Positions 44,862 to 55,404 of a DNA stretch of 64,000 nucleotides are shown piece after piece. Source of the stretch: Annona cherimola (taxonomy: Eukaryota > Streptophyta > Magnoliopsida > Magnoliales > Annonaceae); contig CM059971.1 of the NCBI GenBank assembly GCA_030490835.1, positions 46,114,012-46,178,011 of the forward strand, written 5' to 3'. The number at the start of each line of letters is the position of its first letter. The stretch's first letter is position 1. A program made the translations under genes and the position numbers. The notes beneath the pieces were generated by a model. The model was not told the DNA's origin. It did not search any database and worked only from the letters and a program-made list of their open reading frames with translations.

Positions 44862-46179
44862 TGTGATACCCAGAACAAATGTGACTCATACCTGGAATCT
44901 AGGCATGTAATTAGTGTTAATTATATAATTGAAGTGGATGAATGAGATTAGGGCTAATAACTAAGTAAGGTGGTTAAGTTAATTACTTTAGCCCAACATG
45001 AGTTAATGTGCTCAAAAAGGACAAAGTGAGGTATGGAAATGACTATTTGGCATGATTTTTAATTTCATTAATTATGATTAAGTTGATGATAATTATGGGA
45101 TTGATGTGGCTATTGCTAGAAAATTCATACTTGACGTCCATAAGGTGCATTGACGTAAAATTTGAAAGGTAAGCATAAGTTGACGTGCTTTACCTCATGA
45201 AATGTATGGATTATGTTAATCATAAATGGTTTATGATGATAATGATTTAATTTTATCAAATTTCATATGATACTTTCAAATGCTCATAACTTGATCTAGG
45301 ATGATCATTTTGAGATAAAAATTTTCATGAACGGTTAAAACAAGATGCTCTATCATGTGGATGAATTTAATCAAGTTAAATATCATGGGAAATTTCTTAA
45401 TCACATAAGGACAAAAGGGTTTGACTTTTTATCATGAAAAGTGACATGCCATTAATGAACCAAAAGGGATAAGTGACACGTGTCAACAAGGAATTCGTTG
45501 AGCAAGATATAAAGTCAACTAAATAAATGAAAAGTTGACTTTTGAAAAGCAAATGGGGGATGTGTCAAACAAGGATTCGTTTAGAGGAATGAAAATTCAA
45601 TGTGTTTAATGCCTTGCTTGAGGTGTCATTTGATGGGAATTTTGAGCAATTTTATGATTTTTAGAAAATGCAAAAATGCATGGATAATGTGGCAACCCTT
45701 AGACATGTGTCATTGTAGGATTCATTTGGAAGAAATTAAAGTCAACTCAATTAATGCTAGAGTTGATAAATTTGCATCAAGTGGACACATGTCAACGTAG
45801 GGTGAAATGGGATGATTTTCATGAAATAAAAATTGTGAAAAATCACAAATAAATCCAGCTACATGTGGATGTGATTAATGCAACAAAATTGAGTCAATTT
45901 TTGTTTTTTTGCAAAATGCAAATGAGGTGATAATGTGGCATAGCTAGAGAGGTGATTTGGCAACCTATGGGCACATGTATGGAGGAGATTGAATGACAAA
46001 ATTTCAACACAAATGGATGGTTTAGATTGATGCAACAAAATTAAATGAAAAGGGGGATGAATGGACACTTGGTTGGTCCATATTTCAGCAGCATATATGG
46101 GCACTTAAATGCATTTTACAAATCAATAATATTTTGAAGCAAGGCTCAGGATGTGATGCCTTAGGTTGGGGGCGCCACT
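44862..46179 (+). repeat. 3' LTR of element B, internally deleted (1318 bp)
   Basis: The first 1.2 kb follow the 5' LTR (23021-24093). The sequence then jumps near 46115 to the equivalent of about 27120 and ends GGCGCCACT. About 3 kb, including the promoter, micro-exon and hairpin region, are missing. It is followed by the duplication gaagt. Confidence 0.88.
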
Positions 46180-47683
46180 GAAGTGGATGGATGAAATTAA
46201 GATAAATGACTAAGTAAGGTAGTTAAGTTAATCACCTTAACCCAATACGAGTTGATGTGCTAAAAAAAGACAAAATGAGGTATGAAAATGATGATTTGAC
46301 ATGATCTTTAATTCCATTAATTAGGATTAAGTTTATGATAATTATGAGATTGCTGTAGCTATTGTTAGAAATTTTATAACTTGACACCCATAAGGCGGAT
46401 TAACGTGAAATTTGAAAGGTAGCACAAGTTGATGTGCTCTACCTCATGTGGTATGTATTATGTCAATCATATTGAATTATGATGATAATGATTTAATTTT
46501 ATCAAGTTCCATAGGATATTTTAAATGCTTATATCTTGATCTAGGATGATCATTTTGAGATGAAAATTTTCATGAACGGTTAAAACAAGGTATTCTATCA
46601 TATGGATGGATTTGATCAAGTTAAATATCATGAAAAATTACTTAATCACATAAGGACAAAAATATTTGACTTTTGTTCATGAAAAGTGACATGCCATTAA
46701 TGAACCAAAAGTGATAAGCGACACGTGTCAATATGGGATTCATTAAGCAAGATTTAAAGTCAACCAAATAAATGGAAAGTTGACTTTTGAAAAGTAAATG
46801 GGACATGTGTCAAAAAAGGATTCGTTGAGAGAAATGAAAGAAATCAATGTATTTTAATGCCTTGCAAGTTGAAAAAAAAAAGAAAAAAGGGCAGTAGAGT
46901 GGATGGCCAAGCAAGGAAGAAAAAGGAGAAGAAAAAGAGGAGAAAAAGAAGGAGAAAAGGAGGGAAGAAGAGGAGCAACCAAGTTTGAGCAAAGAGGAGA
47001 CAAATCTAACAACTTGAAGTAAGTGGTTGAACCAAGTTTTGGTTTGATAAATTCTAAGTTTTCTAGCTCAATGAATGGTTCATAAAATTGATTCATTATG
47101 AACCCTAAATAATGATTCAAGAAGCCCTTGATAGGGTTATTAAAGGATAAATGAACTAGGAGATTTACTTCAAGCTTTCAAGGAAGCATATGTGTGATTT
47201 AGGGTTGATTATGCTAAGTACACCATGCTGAAATTTTTAAAACTTCCCAATTAAAGTTGATGTTTTAGCCCTTTATTATATGTTGATTATATGAATTATT
47301 TCCATGATTAGTATATGTCAAAGTAAGCATGTTCGATGGACTTCAGGATAGTGAAACATAAAATTGACAACTTGGTACAAAATTATACTCATTTAGTAGA
47401 ATTGATACATAACTTAAACAACATGATAAATGGATGATTATGAGGGTAAAATACCCTAAATCTAGGGGATTATGGATGTCCAAAGGGTTGAATTAAGAAG
47501 GGTAAAAATCTATTTTGTAGAGCCTTAAAGATGTGGATGTCCAAGGTAGAGAAAGAAGGAGACAAGTTGATGTTTTGGGCAATCCAATTGATGGATTTTA
47601 ATTTCATGATTATACCCTAACTAATGTGCAAAAATGTGCTTAAGTTAAGCCAAGAAGGAGAGGAAAATTTTTGTTTTATATGA
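46180..47683 (+). repeat. 3' LTR of element A, right piece
   Basis: It resumes at the duplicated gaagt where the piece ending at 23020 left off and parallels 23090-25040 of the LTR of B, with a deletion in the 24100 region. It includes a purine-rich stretch and a GTAAGTGG donor-like site at 47020. It is cut at 47683 by the start of LTR C (TGTAATACCC), which is preceded by tatga. Confidence 0.75.
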
Positions 47684-49105
47684 TGTAATACCCAAACCCA
47701 AGTAAGACTCATATAAGTGCATTTAAGGTGTAATTATGATTTATGTATGAATTGATTGATTTATGGATGATTTTCATGAATTGATGAATTTTTGCAATTC
47801 GGATTGCAATTAAGAATGGTCATTAAAATTAATCGCTATAGCCTAATGTGAGTCAAGATGACTAAAGGGGCTTAATGAGGATTAGAATATGCTAATGCGA
47901 CATGAATATATATTTTAATTTTCATGATTTAATTGATGAAAATAAAAATAAAAATTAGGGAATTATGTTGGAAATTGTAGAAAATTCTAACTTAATGCCT
48001 ATAAGGCGGATGACAATGAAATTTGAAAGGTAAGCTCATGACTTTATGTGGCGCCCTAAACCCGAGTGTCACATCCTGAGTCTTACCTCGGGATCGTATT
48101 GATTGGTAAACGTGATCAGAATTTTTGTCCTGTCACACGGCGGGTTTTATCGGCTATTTATCCCATTAATTATGATCATATAGAAGTTCACATAACAGTT
48201 CAAATCCTCATATTTTCAACTCAGGCATATCTAAGTCATTTCAATCCATTCATCACATACAAGTATGATGTTTAAGTAACATTTCAACACTTGCCTAAAT
48301 CAGATGTCACTGCATATATACATCATATTCATCAATATAAAACACTTCATATCGCTTACAATCATTTCACATGAGTTTTCATAACATATAAATTCTAAAG
48401 TTTTTTCATTTCATCCTTAAGCTTGCACTTGCTCCTCCGCCATGGCTTGTATTTTACCTATTTTTGGGTTTGGAAAACAAAATCGTTAGTCGAAACTCAA
48501 TAAGCAAGCTATTTGCATTTTACAGGCAAATCATTTCAAGAAATATTTTACATTTGAAATCATATTGGAAAGCAACTTATACCTTGTCTAAAGGTATATC
48601 TTGAAAACATGAAATCTTGTACCCATCACGAGTACCATACGCATAGTGTCATCTAAAACATAAACGTGATCATCATAATTCCCTTAGGATAGAAGCTAGC
48701 CAGGCGACCATCCGTCACGTTAACCCCCATTTCAGAGAGGGCGCCGCTGGCCTTGGGCCTATTTTAAGCGACTTGGGAGGAACAATCGGTCCGCTTATAC
48801 CCTTCAAGTGGACCTAGTATCCTGTGCACATAAACTTTTGCATAAATCCATCTTTAACATGCTAGCACGATTTTTAAATCAGAAACATAGAATCACATCA
48901 TTTTTTCATAGCATTTATCAAAGAAAAATTTCATAATATTGCATTTGAAGTAAAAACATCATTTCAACATCATTTTGCTAAGGAATGACCATCCTTAAAC
49001 ATATTAGAAATAATTTTCATAATTTCATCAACAAGTTAAAGCAAAATTGCATTTATGTAAACAATTTAGAAAAGCAAAAATTCTTTAGAAAATTTGCTTG
49101 CTTAC

Positions 49106-49149
49106 CTGTGTCTCTTAGCTTTCCAACTCTATTTTTTCTTTACCTTTGC
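49106..49149 (-). other. Putative 44-nt micro-exon within solo LTR D
   Basis: On the minus strand TTCTCATGTAG precedes it and CAG/GTAAGCAAGC follows. It begins GCAAAGG like the plus-strand copies. Confidence 0.4.
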
Positions 49150-51200
49150 CTACATGAGAATAATATTTTTTTTCATATATTTCTTTTTCTCATATTTCAT
49201 TTAGTTTTCCAACCCATTCCACACACATATATCATTTATTCGACTTCACAAGTCATTATGCACATATATAGCACATTTTTACACATTTCGTCGGATAACA
49301 CATAACATAACCTATATAACCCCATAAATGGGATATCCATTCATCCACATTAAATTCATTAAATAATTATCATTTATAGGTTTATCAACCTCAATTTTCC
49401 ATTTATCCATTTTTTTCCAAAATACACGCATGGGGGTTTCTTCTATGCACATATCATTGCCTTAGTTCCAAAAATCAAGTCCAAAATTTTGGAATTAATA
49501 TCATAAAATCTTAAGCAGATATATAAACATAGGATTCATCTTATTTTCATGCATTTTTGCACAAAATCACTTTTCACAAGTCATTCATCACTTACACACA
49601 TTTATCCATTTACATATGCCCATTTGGCAACATATACATAAAATATTTCATAAAATTTTCTAAGGCAGAAATTTAATCCATATTTCAGCGGGTTAATTAA
49701 CCTTAATTATCACTGCATTTAGGTTATTTTCATGAGATTTAAATCCATTCACCATAGGTTTCCAAAACAGCAAGTTTGGAACCCGTTTTTCACCCATTTA
49801 ACGTGTCTTTTGACACATAACCCTAAGCAGTCATATAATTTCGAAATTTCAGCAAATAAATACATTTTTCCTAATACATATTTAGGTATTTTACACATAT
49901 ATAACATTCATGAATTATCATTTCTCAAAATAGCAAGTTACCTATACGTTTTGAGTCCCGTTTCACATCGGTTAGACATACTTTCATAAAATCTATAAAA
50001 ATCAGTTTTAGGGCTTCTTTTTCCAAATATTTTTGGGAATACATAAACCCTTAAACCTAGGGTATTTTAACCTACATATATTTCACAAAACTTTCAAACC
50101 TATTTTCATAGCATTTTTAGCATAGAAACGAAGATTTCGGGTCATAAACATCACTTTACATTCCATAGTTGCTAAAATTCATTCCTTAAGCTCAAATCAA
50201 TATATGTTATTCATTAAAACATGTTTAATAACTTAGAAATATTATCCATACCAAACAACAACTTATCATTTAGATTTAGGGTTTATCAACTTGATTTTTC
50301 CACACATATATGGTTCCAAACTTCATTTCCATCATCTAAAACATAGAAATTCATGCATATAATCTAATATCCATTTAATATTCATTCAAAAACATGTTAA
50401 ATCATCATTTTACAGATTCTTTAAGCATCCTTTTCATATTCCCATTTTGGTGTTTAAAAAAACTCAAAATAATTAACTCAAACAACACGTATACTTGGTT
50501 TAAAGCTAATTCAAACCCTAGCACTTGGAGATGATTTTCCTCCACAAATTTTCCTCCTTTTTTCTTGTTTTTCCTTCTTCCTTGGCTGGGCAAAATGGGA
50601 CGTGAGCTGCTGGTTTGCTTGGGTGAAAATTTCAGCACTTAGCCAACTTTCCAAATCTCCTCTCAAATGAACGTGCATGGGCTATAAGCTGGATTTTTTC
50701 CAGCTGTGGGCCCCACTTCTTGGGCATTTTCCACATCACTTAAATCCTCTCTTATCACCTTCATGTGTTGGAAAAATTATAGCCTAGTAAAATGGGATTT
50801 TATCATTTTTTAAAATCTAGAAAATCATCTTGCATCAAGACTGTCCATCTGTCCAGCCCTTGCACGTCCCTAGCTGTCTCCATTTTCCAGCATTTTTCCA
50901 TTTTTAAAAATCTCAAATTGAGGGTAGTTTATGTTGGGTCCCGAATAGATGGCAAAACCCAAGAGGGGAGGGGTGAATTGGGTTCTTAAAAATTTCTTTG
51001 GTAACTTAAAAACTTAACCCCTTGTAGAATTAATCCCCTTGAATGAAGAAACTGAATGGAAAGCAAAGTAATAAAGAGAGCAGAAATAAAAGCAAGTAGA
51101 CAAGGATTTTATAGTGGTTCGGGCAACCTCCCTACTCCACTCTTCCAAGCTCACACTCCTTGTGACTTGGGTTCCACTATTGTATTCCGCGAATACAACT

Positions 51201-51400
51201 AGAGCCTCTTGCTCTCTTCTAGATTCTAGCTCTAGGGGGCATATACAACCAGAGCCTCTTGCTCTCTTCTAGATTCTAGCTCTAGGGGGCATATACAACC
51301 AGAGCCTCTTGCTCTCTTCTAGATTCTAGCTCTAGGGGGCATCAACAACTAGAGCCTCTTGCTCTCTTCTAGATTCCAGCTCTAGGGGGCATCAACAACT
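51201..51400 (-). repeat. Four 50-bp tandem repeats in the Copia-2 LTR
   Basis: Units start at 51201, 51251, 51301 and 51351. They share CTAGGGGGC and AGATTCTAGC with the 51-bp repeats of Copia-1. The other LTR carries them at 57561-57760. Confidence 0.9.
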
Positions 51401-51794
51401 AGCACAAGTAGGTGATGAGTCACACTCCAATCACACACTACTTTGCTACCACTTGATCTTAGCTACGCAAGCTAAATCAAGTTCAACACAAACAAGTAAA
51501 CAATAAAAGTAAACTACACTTTACAGGTGTGTAGAAACGATTTAGCGCAGGGAAGAACTTGTAGATGATGGCTTTGAGTTTTCTGAATGTAGCTCTTGCA
51601 ACTTGAAGCACAATTCTTCCTCCTTGAGTGATTTGATCTCTTTGAAGCTCTTATGGATATGAGTTATGCTCACTTAATGGTCCTCTTATCTTCCTTCGTT
51701 CACAATGGGTTGTATTTATGAGTTTGGAGGGAATCCGAACGTTAGAAGGTTGGTGGCGTGCATTTAATGCGCCAACGTTCGAAAATAAATCCGA

Positions 51795-52100
51795 CCGTTG
51801 CGACCCAAGTCGCATGTGGAGTCGACTTCGGGTGCGACTTCACCCAAGTCGCTGATGGAGTCGACTTCGGGTGCGACTTCGCAGACTCCGGTCTTCAGTT
51901 TTCAACGTTGGAAGTTTTTCCTCGATTGAAGTCGATCATGAAGTCGACTTGGCTTTGCGACTTCACCCAAGTCGCAGTCTGGAGTCGTCTTGACTTCGCG
52001 ACTTCACTTCCTGTAGCGACTTCAAGTTCCAGGTTGAGTCGACTTGGCTTCAGACTTGACCCAAGTCGCAGGTGGAGTCGACTTGGGGTGCGACTTCACC
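51795..52100 (-). repeat. GTCGAC palindrome array, proximal cluster (Copia-2)
   Basis: Five GTCGAC units and one variant (GTCGTC) follow the plan AAGTCGCA - GAGTCGACTT - TGCGACTT, close to the promoter side. Confidence 0.85.
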
Positions 52101-52557
52101 TCGGCAGTTGATTTTCTGAATTTGGAACTTGGAATTCTTCATTTTCCTTTTGGATTAATGTCTTCTCTTCTGCTTGCTTGGCTTTAATCTTAGTTTAGCT
52201 TGAATCTTTGAAGAGCCTGCTTGCTTTGGAGTTTGTTCTTGAAGACTTGACTATTTGAAGCATGCTTGATGTCTTTGCCTTTGATTTGTTCTAGATCTTG
52301 AATCCTTGAACTTTGATAGGCTTGTTTTGATCTTGATCATGCTTGAAGCTCTTAAGCCTAGAGTGAAGAAGTCCTTTGAATGATTTGGAACCTTTGGAAG
52401 CTTTGACTTTGATTCATCTTGAACTTTGCAACTTATTTGGATTTTCTCTAAACTTGATTTGATCTTGGTTTGCATTTAAACTTGAAACCAAGTTTTGAAC
52501 TTGCATCTTTGATCATGGAAAGAAGCTAGCTTTCCCATCCTTGAGCCTTGAATTCTT

Positions 52558-52842
52558 CAAGTCGCACTTCGGGGTCGACTTCGTTCGCAACTTCACCCAA
52601 GTCGCACATGGAGTCGACTTGGCCTGCGACTTGGCAGCTCCGTGTCCCAATTTTCAACTCTGGAAGAAATTGCACGACTGAAGTCGATAGCGAGGTCGAC
52701 TTCGTCTGCGACTTGGCTACCCAAGTCGCATGTGGAGTCGACTTGACCCGCGACTTCACTTGGTCTTCTTCCCATTTCAGCTCTGGACGTTCTGCATGTT
52801 TGAAGTCGATCTTGGAGTCGACTTGGGGATCGACTTGGCCTT
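52558..52842 (-). repeat. GTCGAC palindrome array, distal cluster (Copia-2)
   Basis: Five GTCGAC units with the same three-part plan lie nearer the LTR start on the minus strand. Confidence 0.85.
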
Positions 52843-52972
52843 CCTAACTTGATTTTCTTCAAATGTATATTCCTTAAACATTTCACAAACTTGTTAGTAG
52901 CCAAGACATACTCAAATTGATTTGTTAATCATCAAAATATAGATTTAGCTAGTTTTCCTCATGTTTCCAACA

Positions 52973-52991
52973 ATCTCCCCCTTTTTGATGA
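52973..52991 (-). other. Terminal polypurine tract of Copia-2
   Basis: On the minus strand CAAAAAGGGGGAGAT abuts the 3' LTR, as in Copia-1. Confidence 0.9.
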
Positions 52992-53364
52992 TTGACAAAA
53001 CCGATTTGAGTGAATACCTTTCATTAAAAATAATATGCTCATATTGCATTTTAAAATCATGCTTATGCTCATGCAAACAGAACATTCACATATAAATATC
53101 ATGTAAGCATATCCTACTCTCCTCCCCATTCTTACTTTTCTCTTCTTACATCTCTCTCCCCTTTAATCATCTCTCTCCCCTTTTTAAATCATTAAGACTT
53201 ATACTCAATTTTTTTCAACTCAAATACTCTTCTTCTCCTTAAATCTCTCTCCCCCTTTTTGTCAATATATCAAAAAGATTAGAGGGTAATCAAAGAGATA
53301 GGTGGGTTAGCTCCCCCTAAATGGGTGCTCCCCCTGAGTTTATGCTTATCCTAATTTTAGATAC
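52992..53364 (-). other. Non-coding tail of Copia-2 with further purine tracts
   Basis: Read on the minus strand this holds several purine runs, including GACAAAAAGGGGGAGAGAGA (53262-53243), the counterpart of the upstream tract of Copia-1. No ORF3 is present. Confidence 0.65.
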
Positions 53365-53460
53365 TACTTGTTGGACATGATACCAAATGTTATTACTTGT
53401 TAGATTTTATACCACTTGATTTACCAGCTGATACCACTTGTTATACCACTTGTTGTAGCA
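53365..53460 (-). repeat. Repeats resembling the LTR/primer-binding-site junction
   Basis: Four degenerate copies of AACAAGTGGTAT (minus strand) occur here. One, AACAAGTGGTATCAG (53442-53428), matches the junction of the 5' LTR end and primer-binding site for 15 bases. Confidence 0.5.
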
Positions 53461-53476
53461 TTTGTTGTTTTGTTAC

Positions 53477-55346
53477 TTAGGTGAGCTCAATCATTCCCTT
53501 GTTATTTCTAATTTTATAGAATGCTTCTCTTGCTAGGGGTTTAGTGAATATATCTGCAACTTGATCCTCTGTTCTATCAAATTCCAAACATATGTCATGA
53601 TTTTCTACATGTTCTCTAATGAAATGGTGTCTAAGATCTATATGTTTGGTCTTAGAATGCAATACAGGATTCTTGGTTAGACAAATGGCACTGGTATTAT
53701 CACATTTGATAGATATATCTTTAAAATCCATGCCATAGTCCCTAAGTTGCTGTTTTATCCAAAGTAATTGGGCACAACAGCTCCCGGCGGCAATATATTC
53801 GGCTTCCGCCGTAGATAGAGCAACACTAGTTTGTTTTCTTGAAAACCATGAAACCAACATGCTTCCAAGAAACTGACATGTTCCACTAGTGCTTTTTCTA
53901 TCTACTTTGTAACCAGCAAAATCCGCATCCGAGTAGCCGATTAGATCAAAAATTAGAGCCCTTTGGATACAATAGTCCTAAATTGGTAGTGTCTACTAGA
54001 TATCTGAAAATTCTTTTCACAGCTACCAAGTGTGATTCTTTTGGGCATGATTGAAATCTAGAGCACATACACATACTAAACAAGATATCAGGTCTAGAAG
54101 CAGTTAGATACAATAAGGAACCTATCATGCTTCTATATAATTTTAAATCAACTACTTTGCCCTTCTCATCTTTGTCAAGCTTGATTGTAGAGCTCATGGG
54201 CGTGTTTGCTCCTTTGCTATTCTCCATGCCAAACTTCTTGAGCATTTCCTTGATGTACTTGGACTGGTTAATGAAGATTCCTTCATTCAATTGCTTGATT
54301 TGCAGTCCAAGGAAAAAGTTTAACTCTCCCATCATGCTCATTTCAAGTTCTTTCTGCATAAGCTCAGAAAGTTCTTGACAAAGAGTTTCATTAGTAGCAC
54401 CAAAAATGATATCATCAACATAAATTTGAATGATTAATATATCTTTTCCATTGTACTTAATAAACAGAGTGGTGTCTACCTTTCCCTTTTGAAAGTTATG
54501 ATCAATAAAAAACTTGCTTAGTCTATCATACCAAGCTCTTAGAGCTTGTTTTAATCCATATAATGCTTTGGTTAGTTTGTATACAAATTTAGATTGATCT
54601 TTTTCCTCAAATCCAGGTGGTTGCTCAACATACACCTCTTCATTTATATAACCATTCAGAAATGCACTTTTGACATCCATTTGAAATAATTTAAAGTTCA
54701 TGTGAGATGCAAAAACTAGTAAGATGCGAATTGCTTCTAATCTAGCAACCGGTGCATAGGATTCCTCAAAATCTATTCCTTCTTCTTGTGAGTATCCTTT
54801 TGCCACAAGTCTAGCTTTGTTCCTCACTACAAGTCCACTTTCATCTCATTTGTTCCTAAAGACCCACTTGGTGCCAATAATAGTACAATCATTTGGTCTA
54901 GGAACAAGATGCCAAACTTTATTTCTTTCAAATTGATTTAGTTCTTCTTGCATTGCTATAATCCAGTTTTCATCATCAAGAGCTTGTTCAATATTAGAAG
55001 GTTCAATCTTGGATACAAAAGCATATTGTCCACACACATTTTGCTTTGACCTTCTAGTTTTTACACCTTCATATACATTTCCTATAACTTGCTCAATTGG
55101 ATGTGCATGATTGAATTTTAAATCAGTTGGAGGTTTATAGGAATTGTTACCTTCACTTACCCTTTCCTCTATGGATTCTTCTTGCTTTTCCATATGCAAT
55201 TTTTCAAGATTGCTTGTTATGTCATCTGCATCACTTAGATCATCTTTCTCATTATTACCAAAGGCAACCGTTCCGTCGTTGCAAGGCTTAAGTTTGTGAA
55301 ACAAATTTCTTTCTCCAGTCATGTGCCTTGAACAACCGCTATACAT
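53477..55346 (-). pseudogene. Copia-2 pol, internally deleted and mutated
   Basis: Compared with Copia-1 pol, the sequence starts at the protease motif but the catalytic aspartate codon GAT is TAT (YSG). After GNNEK (about 55250) it jumps to the region following integrase, so about 385 residues (the rest of protease, the integrase finger and the DDE core) are gone. RT then carries a TTA to TGA stop after WVFRNK (about 54845). The next 293 codons include [12 protein letters not shown] and YVDD. A one-base insertion in a T run near 53950 shifts the frame before RNase H, whose [12 protein letters not shown] motif remains open at 53860-53477. No functional enzyme can be made. Confidence 0.93.
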
Positions 55347-55404
55347 GAACCATGCATTGTTTGTCTTTGCCTTTAAACAAATCTAAAAAATAGACAAATA
55401 ATTC

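Larger units (their letters stand above)
23021..46179 (+). mobile_element. Non-autonomous gag-only Ty3/gypsy-type element B, with two nested insertions
   Basis: The element is flanked by the 5-bp duplication gaagt (23016-23020 and 46180-46184). Its order is 5' LTR (23021-27183), primer-binding site (27189-27200), leader, gag remnant (32369-32990), non-coding tail, polypurine tract (44849-44861) and 3' LTR (44862-46179). Solo LTR E and Copia-1 interrupt the internal region, and without them it is about 2.76 kb, close to the 2.86 kb of element A. There is no pol. The 3' LTR has a large internal deletion relative to the 5' LTR. A retrotransposon lacking pol must borrow RT and integrase; inferred donors are chromovirus relatives such as the gag-pol copy at 9404-13958. 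Confidence 0.85.
50932..52972 (-). repeat. 3' LTR of Copia-2, 2041 bp
   Basis: It contains two GTCGAC clusters, a TATA-like CATAAATAC (minus strand, 51720-51712) and four 50-bp repeats. Its layout matches the Copia-1 LTR: distal cluster, spacer, proximal cluster, TATA, tandem repeats, end. Confidence 0.95.

Noticed and set aside
51201..51400. CRISPR-like array
   Set aside because: The units are contiguous 50-bp tandem repeats without unique spacers, inside a plant LTR.
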